Source: Oceanobacillus jeddahensis
GTDB lineage: Bacteria; Bacillota; Bacilli; Bacillales; Amphibacillaceae
DNA: 64,000 nt
Direction: 5' to 3'
Assembly: GCF_000750635.1 (NCBI RefSeq)
Contig: NZ_CCDM010000002.1
Span: 1,054,001-1,118,000, forward strand
The notes under the pieces are model-generated. The model saw only the letters and a list, made by a program, of their open reading frames with translations, did not search any database and was not told the DNA's origin. Shown one piece after another: positions 27,396-35,823 of this stretch (positions are counted from its first letter, which is position 1; every line of letters starts with the position of its first letter). A program made the translations under genes and the position numbers.

Positions 27396-27412
27396 GTACC
27401 TTACCATGGTAT
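27396..27412. promoter_or_regulatory. CsoR-like box before a decayed gene
   Basis: GTACCTTACCATGGTAT fits the 17-bp layout of the copper boxes. The gene behind it is a pseudogene. Confidence 0.55.
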
Positions 27413-27453
27413 GGTTTTATTTTGGGAGAAATTAAAAAAGAGGCGAGTTAATA

Positions 27454-28031
27454 TTGAGAGCGACTGTAAAAAATCAAAATCGGTATCAATAGACGGATTG
27501 GCTTTGGTTCAAAGCTAACAGCCAATCAATTAATTACAATATCAAAGTATATGAGTGAATAGGAAGAATTGGAATTAACAACTTTTCAACAGCTCTATAT
27601 TTAAATTCCAGAAGACAGAAATGAAGAAATCATGGAAGAATTTGATCGTGTGGGGTTATATGCTATTCAGTTGAAAATTATGTTGAGCTTAAGAATTTGT
27701 AATTTCTGCAAAGGCGAAGAATGATAGGGTACGCCTGTAGCCAAAGAATTAAATCGGCGGTTTGCAGGAAAGCTTGACCTTTTTTCTAAAGAGGGCTTAT
27801 ACAGGTTGTCCAATTGGATACAGAGAGCCAATGATCAGTGATATAGGGATTATGAAATTCAAAGATTATTATAACTTATATGTTGGTGGCAAAAGAGAGG
27901 AAAGAGGTGCCGAAGTCGGTATCATTTTCAAAGAAAATCTAGAACCCGAAGAAATATTCGATATCGTAGAGAAAATAATCACTATGTACGTACAAATGAG
28001 AAAAAAACGAGAATTATTCTTTAAATTTTAG
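27454..28031 (+). pseudogene. Decayed nitrite/sulfite reductase-like (siroheme/4Fe-4S domain) protein
   Basis: Frames with stops and shifts read RRIGFGSKLTANQL, NRRFAGK and then, in 27762-28031, AYTGCPIGYREPMISDIGIM plus VGIIFKENLEPEEIFDIVEK. The Cys-Pro-x-Gly-x-x-x-Pro stretch is the cluster-binding loop of the nitrite/sulfite reductase superfamily, with the second Cys changed to Tyr. At least three in-frame stops. The assignment rests on this loop and is moderate. Confidence 0.5.
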
Positions 28032-28144
28032 AAACGTACAGGTAAAGAACAATTTATAAAAAAGGATGTATAGAGCTTTTTCATTCGCCTTCCTTCTCAA
28101 TTAAAAATATTTTAAAAATCAAATGTATTATTGGAGGTATTATT

Positions 28145-29557
28145 ATGTCAACACAAACAATGTCGCAACCTGATCCAAAGCGATGGAAGGCACTGTTTTT
28201 ATTATGTTTTGCAAACTTTCTTGTAATAATGGATGCATCTATTATTCAAATTGCACTACCGTCAATTCAAGAATCACTCGGTTACACCCAGGAAAGTTTA
28301 CAATGGGTAATGAGCGCTTTCCTTTTAATATTTGGAGGTTTCTTGTTATTAGGAGGGAAATTAGCCGATTTATATGGCAATCGTCGTATTTTTAATATAG
28401 GTGTTTTTATTTTGGCCGTTTCGTCCTTGTTCGCAGGTTTCGCCTGGAGTGAGATGAGTTTAAATATATTTCGTGGGATTCAAGGGTTAGGTTCAGCATT
28501 CATTGCACCTTCAGCTCTATCTATGGTAATGCAGCTCTTTAATTTCAGCCCTTCTGAAAAAGCAAAAGCACTTGCTTTTTGGGGCTTATCCGGTGCGGCA
28601 GGCGGCGCATTCGGAATTGTTTTTGGCGGGCTCATAACTGGATCCCTTGGTTGGCGTTGGACATTGTTCATCTATGTGCCATTAAGTATTATTGTTTTGA
28701 TTTTCAGTCCTAAACTATTACAAAAATCCGGGCAAAGATTAAAAGGACGTATTGATTATGTCGGTGCTGTTTTAGTTACAGCATCTCTGATGTTAATTGT
28801 TTACGGCATTGTATCAGCAGAACACAGCGGTTGGACATCAAGTAATGTGATGATTTCTCTTGTTGTCGGAGTTGTTCTGTTTCTGATTTTCCTTATCGTA
28901 GAATCCAAGATGAAAGAAGCGCTACTGCCACTCAATATATTTAAAACGCCTAATTTAGGTATTGGTAATGTCGGTGTCTTTTTAACACAAGCAGCTTGGT
29001 TTCCATTAATATATATGTTGATTCTTTATCTACAGCAAGTGTTGCAATACTCTCCAACAGCCGGCGCAATGGCAGTATTGCCTGTACCTTTATTTATGGC
29101 ATTCTTCATGATTGTCGTGGCTGAAAAAGTATTGGCTAAATTGGGTATAAAAATGACGATGATTGTTGGCTTCGTGATTCTCGGCTTGGGTAATATTTTG
29201 TTTTCACAATTTACGACAGTAGATGGTACTTACATCATAAGTGTATTAATACCCTCATTTGTAGCAGCACTTGGTAATGCACTTGCTTATTTAGCGTCTA
29301 CAACAGCGTCGGTATCAGAAGTAGAGCCAAAAAAATCAGGGCTTGCTTCCGGTTTATACAATACGAACTTCCAAATCGGCTCTGCCATTGGTCTATCAGT
29401 CATGGTAGCGATTGCCGGTGCAGCGACCAGAGCGAGTCATGCTACTGATTCTGTCGTTGCTTTAAATGAAGGATTTCAGCAGGCATTCTTCTGGTCAGGA
29501 ATTGCAGCGTTTATAGGTGCTATCTTAGCTTTGTTATTTGTTCGTTCACAGAAATAA
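28145..29557 (+). CDS. MFS drug exporter, DHA2 (EmrB/QacA) family
   Basis: 470 residues, about 14 membrane helices. Motif near helix 1 LVIMDASIIQIALPSIQ, motif A between helices 2 and 3 GGKLADLYGNRR, and antiporter motif C-like GLSGAAGGAFGIVFGG in helix 5 mark a proton-driven multidrug exporter. It stands alone, with an RBS TTGGAGGTATT and a terminator about 80 bp downstream. Confidence 0.9.
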   Translation: MSTQTMSQPDPKRWKALFLLCFANFLVIMDASIIQIALPSIQESLGYTQESLQWVMSAFLLIFGGFLLLGGKLADLYGNRRIFNIGVFILAVSSLFAGFAWSEMSLNIFRGIQGLGSAFIAPSALSMVMQLFNFSPSEKAKALAFWGLSGAAGGAFGIVFGGLITGSLGWRWTLFIYVPLSIIVLIFSPKLLQKSGQRLKGRIDYVGAVLVTASLMLIVYGIVSAEHSGWTSSNVMISLVVGVVLFLIFLIVESKMKEALLPLNIFKTPNLGIGNVGVFLTQAAWFPLIYMLILYLQQVLQYSPTAGAMAVLPVPLFMAFFMIVVAEKVLAKLGIKMTMIVGFVILGLGNILFSQFTTVDGTYIISVLIPSFVAALGNALAYLASTTASVSEVEPKKSGLASGLYNTNFQIGSAIGLSVMVAIAGAATRASHATDSVVALNEGFQQAFFWSGIAAFIGAILALLFVRSQK

Positions 29558-29639
29558 ACAGTAGAAGTTTAATTTAGAGAGTTACTTTTACAGAAAATAG
29601 TTCCCATGAAATAGAGAATAATTATAACAATGTTTAAGC

Positions 29640-29685
29640 AACTAGGGTCTATATCTATTTAGGCTCTGGTTGTTTTGTTTTTTAT
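29640..29685 (+). terminator. Terminator after the MFS gene
   Basis: CAACTAGGGTC pairs with GGCTCTGGTTG (including G-U pairs), then a T-rich tail. Confidence 0.75.
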
Positions 29686-29860
29686 CAGAAGCTTTGCGCT
29701 TAGCTGATTGATATTCAGTTAGGCGTTTTTGTGATTGTTAAAAAATTTTATTGAAAAAATTTGTTCTTATTTTTGGCATTTTAGAAAAAGTCCAGTTGAA
29801 GGATATGAAAGGGGAAATCATCGCCCACCTTTGCAGCAATTGCGAAGGGAGATGAAATGC

Positions 29861-30295
29861 ATGATAGAACCAAGTCGTACCGAATGGCAAATACGCTGTG
29901 CGTTTAATGCTTTTTGTAAACGTGTGCTGAAGAATGAAGCCATTGATATTTACAATGAGCGGCAGCAGCAACAGTCGAAAGAGCTGACTTTTTCCGATTT
30001 AACACCGCAAGAAGAAAATCAGCTTTACTCCTTGGATAAACACAAGGAAGAAGAAACACAAGACTTTCAAGTGGATGGAAAAAGAATTACTCCTAAGTTG
30101 CTTGATCAAGCTATGCACACGCTGTCAAAAGAAAAGCGTATTGCCGTCCTCCTATCTTATTTCTTCCATATGACAGATATAGAAATAAGTAAACTGCTCG
30201 AAGTTCCACGAAATACGGTTCAGTATAGGCGGACAAGCGCTTTAAAAGGGTTAAAACGATTTTTGGAGGAACATGCAAATGAATGGGTTGATTAA
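29861..30295 (+). CDS. Sigma-70-like factor of Tn916 Orf7 type
   Basis: 144 residues from the ATG at 29861, chosen for its AAGGGAG RBS; the frame is open further upstream to 29735 without an RBS. The N-terminal half resembles Orf7 of Tn916-like elements (SKELTFSDL, VDGKRITPKLLDQAM). Residues 95-135 are a sigma region 4 helix-turn-helix (LSKEKRIAVLLSYFFHMTDI, LLEVPRNTVQYRRTSALKGL). In conjugative transposons this gene sits in the regulatory module before Orf8, xis and int. Here only a broken orf8 follows. Confidence 0.8.
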   Translation: MIEPSRTEWQIRCAFNAFCKRVLKNEAIDIYNERQQQQSKELTFSDLTPQEENQLYSLDKHKEEETQDFQVDGKRITPKLLDQAMHTLSKEKRIAVLLSYFFHMTDIEISKLLEVPRNTVQYRRTSALKGLKRFLEEHANEWVD

Positions 30296-30401
30296 TTCTA
30301 ATACTGAAAATAATGAGCGTGGATTGTTACCGTATCCGATTATTTTAGCTGCAAATAAGAAACCCAGTTCAACATTAAATGTCTGTTTCTCTGTAATTTA
30401 A
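30279..30401 (+). pseudogene. Truncated Tn916 Orf8-like gene
   Basis: Overlaps the sigma gene's 3' end, with RBS GGAGGA. It reads LLPYPIILAANK, the start of Orf8-like proteins, then leaves the family sequence at about 30357 and stops after 40 residues. The break marks the join between the Tn916-like module and the following element. Confidence 0.65.
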
Positions 30402-30447
30402 TCATTTTATAGAATGAACTTGATTAAGGTAATTGTTTGAAAATTAC

Positions 30448-30700
30448 TTGACATTTACAGACCTTTTGTTACCATAAAGATATATTTATCTTATTTATTA
30501 GTTGCTTATTAAGCAGAAGTCGTTATACCTTCATTTTCTAGAAGGAGACTCGGCATAAAGAATCATTACCTTCGTATTCCTTAATAAAAAGGTTATGTTA
30601 GGTGGACGTAATGTCACAAAAGGGCAGTCATGCTCATTATATAGTATATTAAAAGCCAATTCATCTCATGTTATGGGATTAATTGGCTTTTTTTATTTTT
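30448..30700 (+). ncRNA. Structured leader RNA candidate, copy 1
   Basis: Promoter TTGACA (30448) with 16 bp to an extended -10 TGTTACCAT. Then comes a core nearly identical to copy 2 at 38992 (GCAGAAGTCGT, CCTTC...GAAGG, GGCATAAAG, CCTTCGTATTCC), a variable hairpin (GGGCA...TGCTC) and a terminal hairpin AAAAGCCAATT...AATTGGCTTTT with a T tract. In copy 2 both hairpins have other bases but keep pairing. No reading frame is shared. It precedes small unknown genes, so it acts as a 5' leader, a small RNA, or both. Confidence 0.75.
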
Positions 30701-30803
30701 ATATAATAATTTTATAGTTAATTTAAAAAGCAATAGCTTACCAAATTAAAATGGTGTCGCTATGGCTTTTTTTATTATAAAAAATAAAAAAAGGAGAGAT
30801 TAC

Positions 30804-31079
30804 ATGTTTCAACAGAAAAAAAGAGTTTATGTAGCGTATGCAGACACTCAAGGAAAAAATGAATTTCTTATCCGAGAGGGAAATCAATATTATGTCCTGA
30901 CGAGCGAAAAGGGTATTATATCAATTTCTGCGGATGATGCTTATCGACTATTGAAATTAATGGAGAAAAATATTATTTCAATAAGAGGGCAAGGAACATT
31001 TAATAAAAGACTTGTTAATGTTGCTGAAGATTTGGCTTATACAATAACAAAAGCATTAAGGAGTGTTAGTAATGGGTGA
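30804..31079 (+). CDS. Hypothetical protein, first gene behind leader copy 1
   Basis: 91 residues from the ATG at 30804 with RBS AAAGGAGAG. Soluble, basic N-terminus (MFQQKKRVYVAYAD), beta-strand-rich middle and a C-terminal helix. No family recognised. As the first gene after the leader RNA it is a candidate partner protein of that RNA. It overlaps the next gene by 8 bp. Confidence 0.75.
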   Translation: MFQQKKRVYVAYADTQGKNEFLIREGNQYYVLTSEKGIISISADDAYRLLKLMEKNIISIRGQGTFNKRLVNVAEDLAYTITKALRSVSNG

Positions 31080-31428
31080 ATTAAAATTAGCGACCACTCA
31101 CGAAGAGGCTGTAAATTTGGCTAATGAAATTAATCTTACAGAGTCTGCGCTCAAACAAATGAAAGAAAAATTAAAGGAATATGTCAAAAATAATGGAGCC
31201 ATTGATACGGGACAAGAAATCTGGGATTTTTATGAGTCCGTCAGCTGGGAGTTTGACCGAAATGGATTAAAAGAAGTTGCCAGGAACATGGTTATTGATG
31301 GTATCGATCCATGGGAGCAAATGACTGTCTCAAAGAAGAAATTAGACAATCTAGGATGGGATGAAAAGTTCTTAGAAAAAATGGGGCAAAAAAAAATTAC
31401 GAAACGGTTTGCGTCTCGTAAAAACTAA
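31072..31428 (+). CDS. Hypothetical phage/plasmid-type protein
   Basis: 118 residues from the ATG at 31072 (AAGGAG within the preceding gene). A coiled-coil helix (ESALKQMKEKLKEYVKNNG) is followed by a compact domain IWDFYESVSWEFDRNGLKEV ending in a basic tail KKITKRFASRKN. Similar architecture is seen in small proteins of Bacillus plasmids and phages; function unknown. Confidence 0.75.
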   Translation: MGELKLATTHEEAVNLANEINLTESALKQMKEKLKEYVKNNGAIDTGQEIWDFYESVSWEFDRNGLKEVARNMVIDGIDPWEQMTVSKKKLDNLGWDEKFLEKMGQKKITKRFASRKN

Positions 31429-31505
31429 GTTTATTAAAAATGTGATAATGAAATTATATACAAAAAAACTCTTTCCGTCAAGCAGCGATTGATGGCATTC
31501 AGTTA

Positions 31506-31531
31506 GTACAAGACCCTTATAACTCTTGTAC
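31506..31531 (+). terminator. Hairpin immediately upstream of the next gene's RBS
   Basis: GTACAAGA and TCTTGTAC; only GCTGTTT separates it from the AAAGGAG RBS. Too few T for a strong terminator; it may regulate instead. Confidence 0.5.
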
Positions 31532-31556
31532 GCTGTTTGGAAAGGAGATTTTCAGT

Positions 31557-31898
31557 ATGTTTACAAAAAATAAAGATACCTTATGGGTATGCAGTCGAGT
31601 AGTAAAATCAATCACCTGCGGCATGGAACTATTTATGTGTCTTCCTGTAATCGGATGGTTTGTATCATCCTTAACAGGGGTACCGGTTATGATGTTATTT
31701 TTGATGCATTCAGTTTCTTTATTCTTTGCTATAGGAGCAGGAGTGCAAAAATTAGGTAACATCATAGGATTAATTGCATCGCTTGCTTCTTATTTTCCAG
31801 TGATTGGCTGGCTGCTGCATATTATAGTATCTATATTATTGATTCGAGATATTAAAAAGATGAAAAAGAAAGAAAATCTTGTTGAAGAAGTGTATTAG
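31557..31898 (+). CDS. Small membrane protein, hypothetical
   Basis: 113 residues, with three to four hydrophobic segments (GMELFMCLPVIGWFVSSLTG, VMMLFLMHSVSLFFAIGAG, LIASLASYFPVIGWLLHIIV) and a Lys-rich C-terminus on the likely cytoplasmic side. The repeated LPVIGW/FPVIGW hints at an internal duplication. RBS AAAGGAG. No family recognised. Confidence 0.72.
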   Translation: MFTKNKDTLWVCSRVVKSITCGMELFMCLPVIGWFVSSLTGVPVMMLFLMHSVSLFFAIGAGVQKLGNIIGLIASLASYFPVIGWLLHIIVSILLIRDIKKMKKKENLVEEVY

Positions 31899-31975
31899 TT
31901 GTTTGAAAATAATGATAATACATTTCCGGAAAAAATAGAGCTTCCCATAATGGCATAACGAATATTAAAAAATAT

Positions 31976-32012
31976 AAAAGTCATTTATCTAAGTTGATAA
32001 ATGGCTTTTCTC
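31976..32012 (+). terminator. Terminator-like hairpin just upstream of radC
   Basis: AAAAGTCATTTATC pairs with GATAAATGGCTTTT; the T run ends 9 bp before the radC RBS. Confidence 0.75.
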
Positions 32013-32030
32013 TATCAGGAGGAGAAATAA

Positions 32031-32678
32031 ATGAGTATTAATATGGCGAGAGAGAACATGTTAAAATATGTTGCCACAGGGAATGACCTCCTCACAAGCG
32101 TAACAGACATATTATCTGTAATCGCAGGAGGCCATGCGAATAAAGAAGCTATTCAACAATTAAGCCAATTATCGATAAAAGGGTTATCAACATTATCAAT
32201 CGAAGAAATGATTGTATATGGTTTATCGAAAAATCAAGCGCTTTCGATTCATGCTTCCTTTTTAATGATTCAAAGATATATTCAAGAGCAAAAAGAAAAA
32301 GGCTATATTATTCGTTCCCCTGAAGATGCTGCGAATTATATTATGGAGGAAATGAGAAAATTAGAGCAAGAACATTTTAAGGCACTTTTTCTAAATACAA
32401 AAAATGAAGTAATTAAAAGTAATACAATCTTTATCGGCTCATTAAATGCTTCCGTGGTGCATCCTAGAGAAACATTCAAAGTTGCGATAAAATGTTCTGC
32501 GGCTAGCGTGATACTGGCACATAATCATCCTAGTGGGAACCCTTCACCATCTCAAGAGGATATTTTAGTAACCAAAAGATTTGTTGAAGGTGGAAAAATA
32601 ATGGGAATAGAAGTGTTGGATCATATTGTGATTGGTGACAATAAATTTGTATCGATCAAACAGAAAGGATATATTTAA
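32031..32678 (+). CDS. radC: RadC-family JAB-domain protein
   Basis: 215 residues. N-terminal helix-hairpin-helix-like part, then an MPN+/JAMM metalloprotease-like domain with AHNHPSGNPSPSQED, the zinc-binding H-x-H...D set. RadC-like genes are common passengers of ICEs, phages and plasmids. Its function is not settled and early links to recombination repair were withdrawn. RBS AGGAGGAG. Hairpins flank the gene on both sides. Confidence 0.9.
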   Translation: MSINMARENMLKYVATGNDLLTSVTDILSVIAGGHANKEAIQQLSQLSIKGLSTLSIEEMIVYGLSKNQALSIHASFLMIQRYIQEQKEKGYIIRSPEDAANYIMEEMRKLEQEHFKALFLNTKNEVIKSNTIFIGSLNASVVHPRETFKVAIKCSAASVILAHNHPSGNPSPSQEDILVTKRFVEGGKIMGIEVLDHIVIGDNKFVSIKQKGYI

Positions 32679-32686
32679 AGTTTGTG

Positions 32687-32723
32687 AAAGCCATTTTCCT
32701 TTAATTAGGAATTTGGCTTTTTC
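32687..32723 (+). terminator. Terminator after radC
   Basis: AAAGCCATTTTCCT and AGGAATTTGGCTTT, followed by TT. Confidence 0.75.
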
Positions 32724-32814
32724 TATGGTAAGGATTTCTAACTGGATGTATCTGGTACTGAAAAAAAAACAATTGATCATTCAAATTAAAATATTTTGTT
32801 AAAGGAGACTCTTT

Positions 32815-33111
32815 ATGAATATAAAAATAAGTGTTGCTCTCTCTCCAGGTGTCACGAAACTGGTGGAAAAAAGTGAGAATAAATTCAATTTGGACCATTT
32901 AGATGAAATGGTAAGAATAGCAATAAATTTATTGCATAGGAGCGAATTTATCGTGTTTCATCATGAAAAAATAGAAACTGTGGTAACTGATGGAAGAGCA
33001 AATATTCTTGCTTTACTTCCACTTTGGATACCAGAAAATATCATGATAGTACAAGATGATACAGATGATGACTTTGCGTTTCTAGTCTTATTACCATCTG
33101 AATGGAATTAA
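32815..33111 (+). CDS. Hypothetical protein, paralogue A
   Basis: 98 residues (MNIKISVALSPGVTKLVEKS). Shares with the protein at 33623 the frame MNIxIxVxLxPGxxxL, KFNxxHL, DGxxNxLxxxPLWIPE and IVxxxDxxDF, so the two are diverged tandem copies. Acidic C-terminus. No family recognised; similar small pairs occur in Bacillus mobile elements. RBS AAAGGAG. Confidence 0.72.
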   Translation: MNIKISVALSPGVTKLVEKSENKFNLDHLDEMVRIAINLLHRSEFIVFHHEKIETVVTDGRANILALLPLWIPENIMIVQDDTDDDFAFLVLLPSEWN

Positions 33112-33294
33112 AAAGTAATTTTCAATGAAGAGTTAAAAAATTTCCGTCAAACTTAGTTTTGATGGCAAGCAGAAGTGAAGGAGAAATAAAGCCTTCCACC
33201 CCGGCCAAACAATCATGTGACAGGTAAGTTGATAGTGCTGCACAATGCTGTCTATTTACGTGGAAAAGGGGAAAATGAAGAGGAGACTATAAAT

Positions 33295-33570
33295 TTGAAA
33301 AAGCTTGATAAATATTTAAAGAAAATAATTGAAGAGAACGTTTTAAATATTCGTATAATGGAAAATTACAATGATAATCGTGATTTTATGTTATGGGAAA
33401 TAGAAGGCGATTTTCGTTCTGACGCTACTATTATTTTTGATCATGATTATTTTCTTGAACGACTTGAAGATGAGGCTAAAAGGATTGATAAAAAAATAGA
33501 ATGTTATAAAGATAAAATAGCTGTGTTAAGAAATGAAAATGTATTTTTGAAAGCTCTTTTAAAAGTATAA
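33295..33570 (+). CDS. Hypothetical coiled-coil protein
   Basis: 91 residues if it starts at TTG 33295, which follows GAAGAGGAGA by 9 bp. The frame is open back to GTG 33217 but without an RBS. Helical C-terminus (RLEDEAKRIDKKIECYKDKI) typical of a coiled coil. It lies between the two paralogues. A hairpin (CCGTCAAA...TTTTGATGG, 33138-33158) precedes it. Confidence 0.6.
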   Translation: MKKLDKYLKKIIEENVLNIRIMENYNDNRDFMLWEIEGDFRSDATIIFDHDYFLERLEDEAKRIDKKIECYKDKIAVLRNENVFLKALLKV

Positions 33571-33622
33571 AAGCAAATTATGTACCGTTAGCTTATAAAA
33601 AATAATACGAGGAGAGTGTGAT

Positions 33623-33943
33623 ATGAATATTGGCATTAATGTTGGTTTAACACCAGGAATCAAAGAGTTGATAGATAAAAATGATTATAAGTTTAATATC
33701 GAGCACTTGACACTTATGCTTGATTTATCCATAGAGCTATTCAACATAAGTGAATATTTAAACTTCAAAAAGGAATTACTGAAAACCACTATTATAGATG
33801 GTAACCATAATAAACTTCTTGAAATACCGTTATGGATACCAGAAGACATTTCAATAGTCAGAAAAGGAGATAATGAAGATTTTATCATTATTGTCGCCTT
33901 CGGAGCTGAAATAAAAAAATTTATAAAAGAACGGAAGACGTAA
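33623..33943 (+). CDS. Hypothetical protein, paralogue B
   Basis: 106 residues, paralogue of the protein at 32815 (see PLWIPEDISIVRKGDNEDF against PLWIPENIMIVQDDTDDDF), with a longer basic tail. RBS GAGGAGAG. The next gene follows within 5 bp. Confidence 0.74.
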   Translation: MNIGINVGLTPGIKELIDKNDYKFNIEHLTLMLDLSIELFNISEYLNFKKELLKTTIIDGNHNKLLEIPLWIPEDISIVRKGDNEDFIIIVAFGAEIKKFIKERKT

Positions 33944-33947
33944 ATCT

Positions 33948-34283
33948 ATGAATTTAAGACTTGAAATAGTAGAAAGTATATTAAATGAATATGAGGCAAA
34001 AGAAAGTGAGATTGAAAAAGCAGATTTAGCTGTTCAATTTATTGATAATCATGGTTTGTTTCTTCTTGAACAGGCAAAGCGAGCAAATAAAAATGCTCAA
34101 GAATTGTATGATATGGATCTGCAGTTAGTAAGCGAACAAAGGCTAATAAAACAATTGGAAAATCATATTAAAAGACATCAAGCCGCTGCCAATATTATCA
34201 AGCATAGGATGAGTGAATTAAGAGACGAAAGAGATAAGGCTAAGGAAGATTATCTGCGGCTATTAAAAGCTGCTGAAGAGTAA
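33948..34283 (+). CDS. Hypothetical coiled-coil protein
   Basis: 111 residues, almost all helical with heptad-like charge (RLIKQLENHIKRHQAAANII, ELRDERDKAKEDYLRLLKAA). It starts 5 bp after the previous stop, so the two are translated together. No family recognised. Confidence 0.72.
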   Translation: MNLRLEIVESILNEYEAKESEIEKADLAVQFIDNHGLFLLEQAKRANKNAQELYDMDLQLVSEQRLIKQLENHIKRHQAAANIIKHRMSELRDERDKAKEDYLRLLKAAEE

Positions 34284-34323
34284 AAGGCTAATCATTCTCT
34301 TAGTGGAAAGAGCTATAAAAACG

Positions 34324-34360
34324 AAAGGTTATTTATTTTTATAATGGATAACCTTTTCTT
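34324..34360 (+). terminator. Terminator-like hairpin
   Basis: AAAGGTTAT pairs with ATAACCTTT, then TTTCTT. Confidence 0.7.
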
Positions 34361-34410
34361 ACTGGAGTTATTTGTATAAATGAAAGATGTTTCTTTAAAG
34401 GTAATCTAAT

Positions 34411-34616
34411 TGTTGGTAGCGACATCAAGTAGAATAAAACAAGCTGACCGAGATCCAAGTATCTTTTATTTTGATATTAGTCATAGTGAAGAGAATGGAT
34501 TTGAACCAGCTATTATTAAAAAAAGTTATTACCAATCATTTTGCAACTATCGGATTGAGGAAGCCCATTCACTTAAATGATGAAAATGATTCAAGTAGAA
34601 TTCTTGCTGCTTTGTA
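34411..34616 (+). pseudogene. Degenerate small protein gene (possibly LPD28-like)
   Basis: Starts LVATSSRIKQADRDPSIFYF then DISHSEENGFEPAIIKK, then changes frame (NHFATIGLRKPIHL). The DIxHSxxxxxxPAxIxK pattern followed by NHFxT resembles a short domain found in large polyvalent proteins of mobile elements. A frameshift near 34535 breaks it. Confidence 0.4.
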
Positions 34617-34655
34617 AAAGAAAAAATATTAAATGAAGGGAGGAAGCCTTCTGTT

Positions 34656-35585
34656 ATGTGTATAAACAGGGGCTTTCCTTGTTTTATATCCAAACAGAAG
34701 GCATTTGAAATGAAATCTATTATTAGTTATCCAAAGCGTGGCCCCTGGGGGAATTCTTCTTATAGAGGAAACACTTCAGGTCATGTGATTAAAGACGTCG
34801 TCCAACAATTCTTTCCTCGCCAGCATCCTAAGCGGTTCATCGAGGTTTTTTCGGGTGGAGGAACCGGTGAAGAGGTTGCTATGGATTTGGGTATAAAGAA
34901 TAGTTTGCATTTGGACTTAAACAACGGATGGAATGCAATGACAGATGAAATTCCCTTTGGAAGTGATTTTATTTTCAGTCATCCTCCATATTGGGATATT
35001 ATTTCTTATCAACGTTATAACGGCGGTCATTCTGATGACCTATCATTAAATATGTCATATGACGAGTTTATCAGTAAGTTAGATCAGGTGAACGCAAAAA
35101 TCTATCAATCATTGCTAAATGGTGGGATACATGCTTTCCTTGTAGGTGATGTCAGACGAAAGGGTGCTTATTATTCCATTATTAAAGACATGACTTGGTT
35201 TGGGAGTTTAGAAGCTCATATTATCAAGACACAGCATAATATGCTATCCGATAATAAAACGTATTCCAATAATAATTTTATTTCTATAGTACATGAACAT
35301 CTACTCGTTTTCAAAAAGGATCAAGTGTGGATGGTTCAATTAAAAAGTACAGTCACTAAATACTTTGACTTGCGACAGTTTAATAACATTACCTGGCGTG
35401 ACTTAATTCAAGGAGCGTTAGAGTGGCTGGGTGGCAAAGCTGAACTTGCTGAGATTTACAAGGTGATTGAAGGTAGCAAAAAGACTTTAAAAAATAATCA
35501 CTGGAAAGATAAAATTCGCCAGACATTGCAGCTGCATGACAATTTTAAATCAAGCAGTCGCGGTGTTTGGGAATTAAAATTTTAA
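34656..35585 (+). CDS. Class I SAM-dependent DNA methyltransferase with C-terminal winged helix
   Basis: 309 residues. Motif I FIEVFSGGGTGEEVA binds SAM, and motif IV reads SHPPYWDI, where D/N-PPY is usual, so His replaces the first residue. The C-terminal 60 residues (WRDLIQGALEWLGGKAELAE ... SSSRGVWELKF) look like a winged-helix DNA-binding module. No restriction gene is near, so an orphan modification enzyme of the element or an anti-restriction role is likely. ATG 34656 follows GGGAGG at a long spacing; a second ATG at 34710 is possible. Confidence 0.78.
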   Translation: MCINRGFPCFISKQKAFEMKSIISYPKRGPWGNSSYRGNTSGHVIKDVVQQFFPRQHPKRFIEVFSGGGTGEEVAMDLGIKNSLHLDLNNGWNAMTDEIPFGSDFIFSHPPYWDIISYQRYNGGHSDDLSLNMSYDEFISKLDQVNAKIYQSLLNGGIHAFLVGDVRRKGAYYSIIKDMTWFGSLEAHIIKTQHNMLSDNKTYSNNNFISIVHEHLLVFKKDQVWMVQLKSTVTKYFDLRQFNNITWRDLIQGALEWLGGKAELAEIYKVIEGSKKTLKNNHWKDKIRQTLQLHDNFKSSSRGVWELKF

Positions 35586-35607
35586 AACAAATAGGAGGAC
35601 AAAAAGA

Positions 35608-35823
35608 ATGCTAAAAAAAGAATACGGCAATTGTTTTTCTTGTGATTGTGAAATAGATGCGGATACCATTTACTGCTTTCAGTGTTATAAAAATATATGC
35701 ACTGAAAGGAAGGAATTTGTACTTCAACTGCAATTAGAAGGACTTTCTTTTAATGCAGCATGCAGTGTAGTTGCTAGATTATACAATGTAGATAAAGAAG
35801 ATGTTGAATTTCTGTTTGAATAA
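35608..35823 (+). CDS. Small zinc-ribbon protein
   Basis: 71 residues. Two Cys pairs (CFSCDC and CFQC) can form a zinc ribbon; the C-terminal half is helical. It starts 22 bp after the methyltransferase with RBS TAGGAGGAC, so the two are probably co-translated. No named family. Confidence 0.7.
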   Translation: MLKKEYGNCFSCDCEIDADTIYCFQCYKNICTERKEFVLQLQLEGLSFNAACSVVARLYNVDKEDVEFLFE

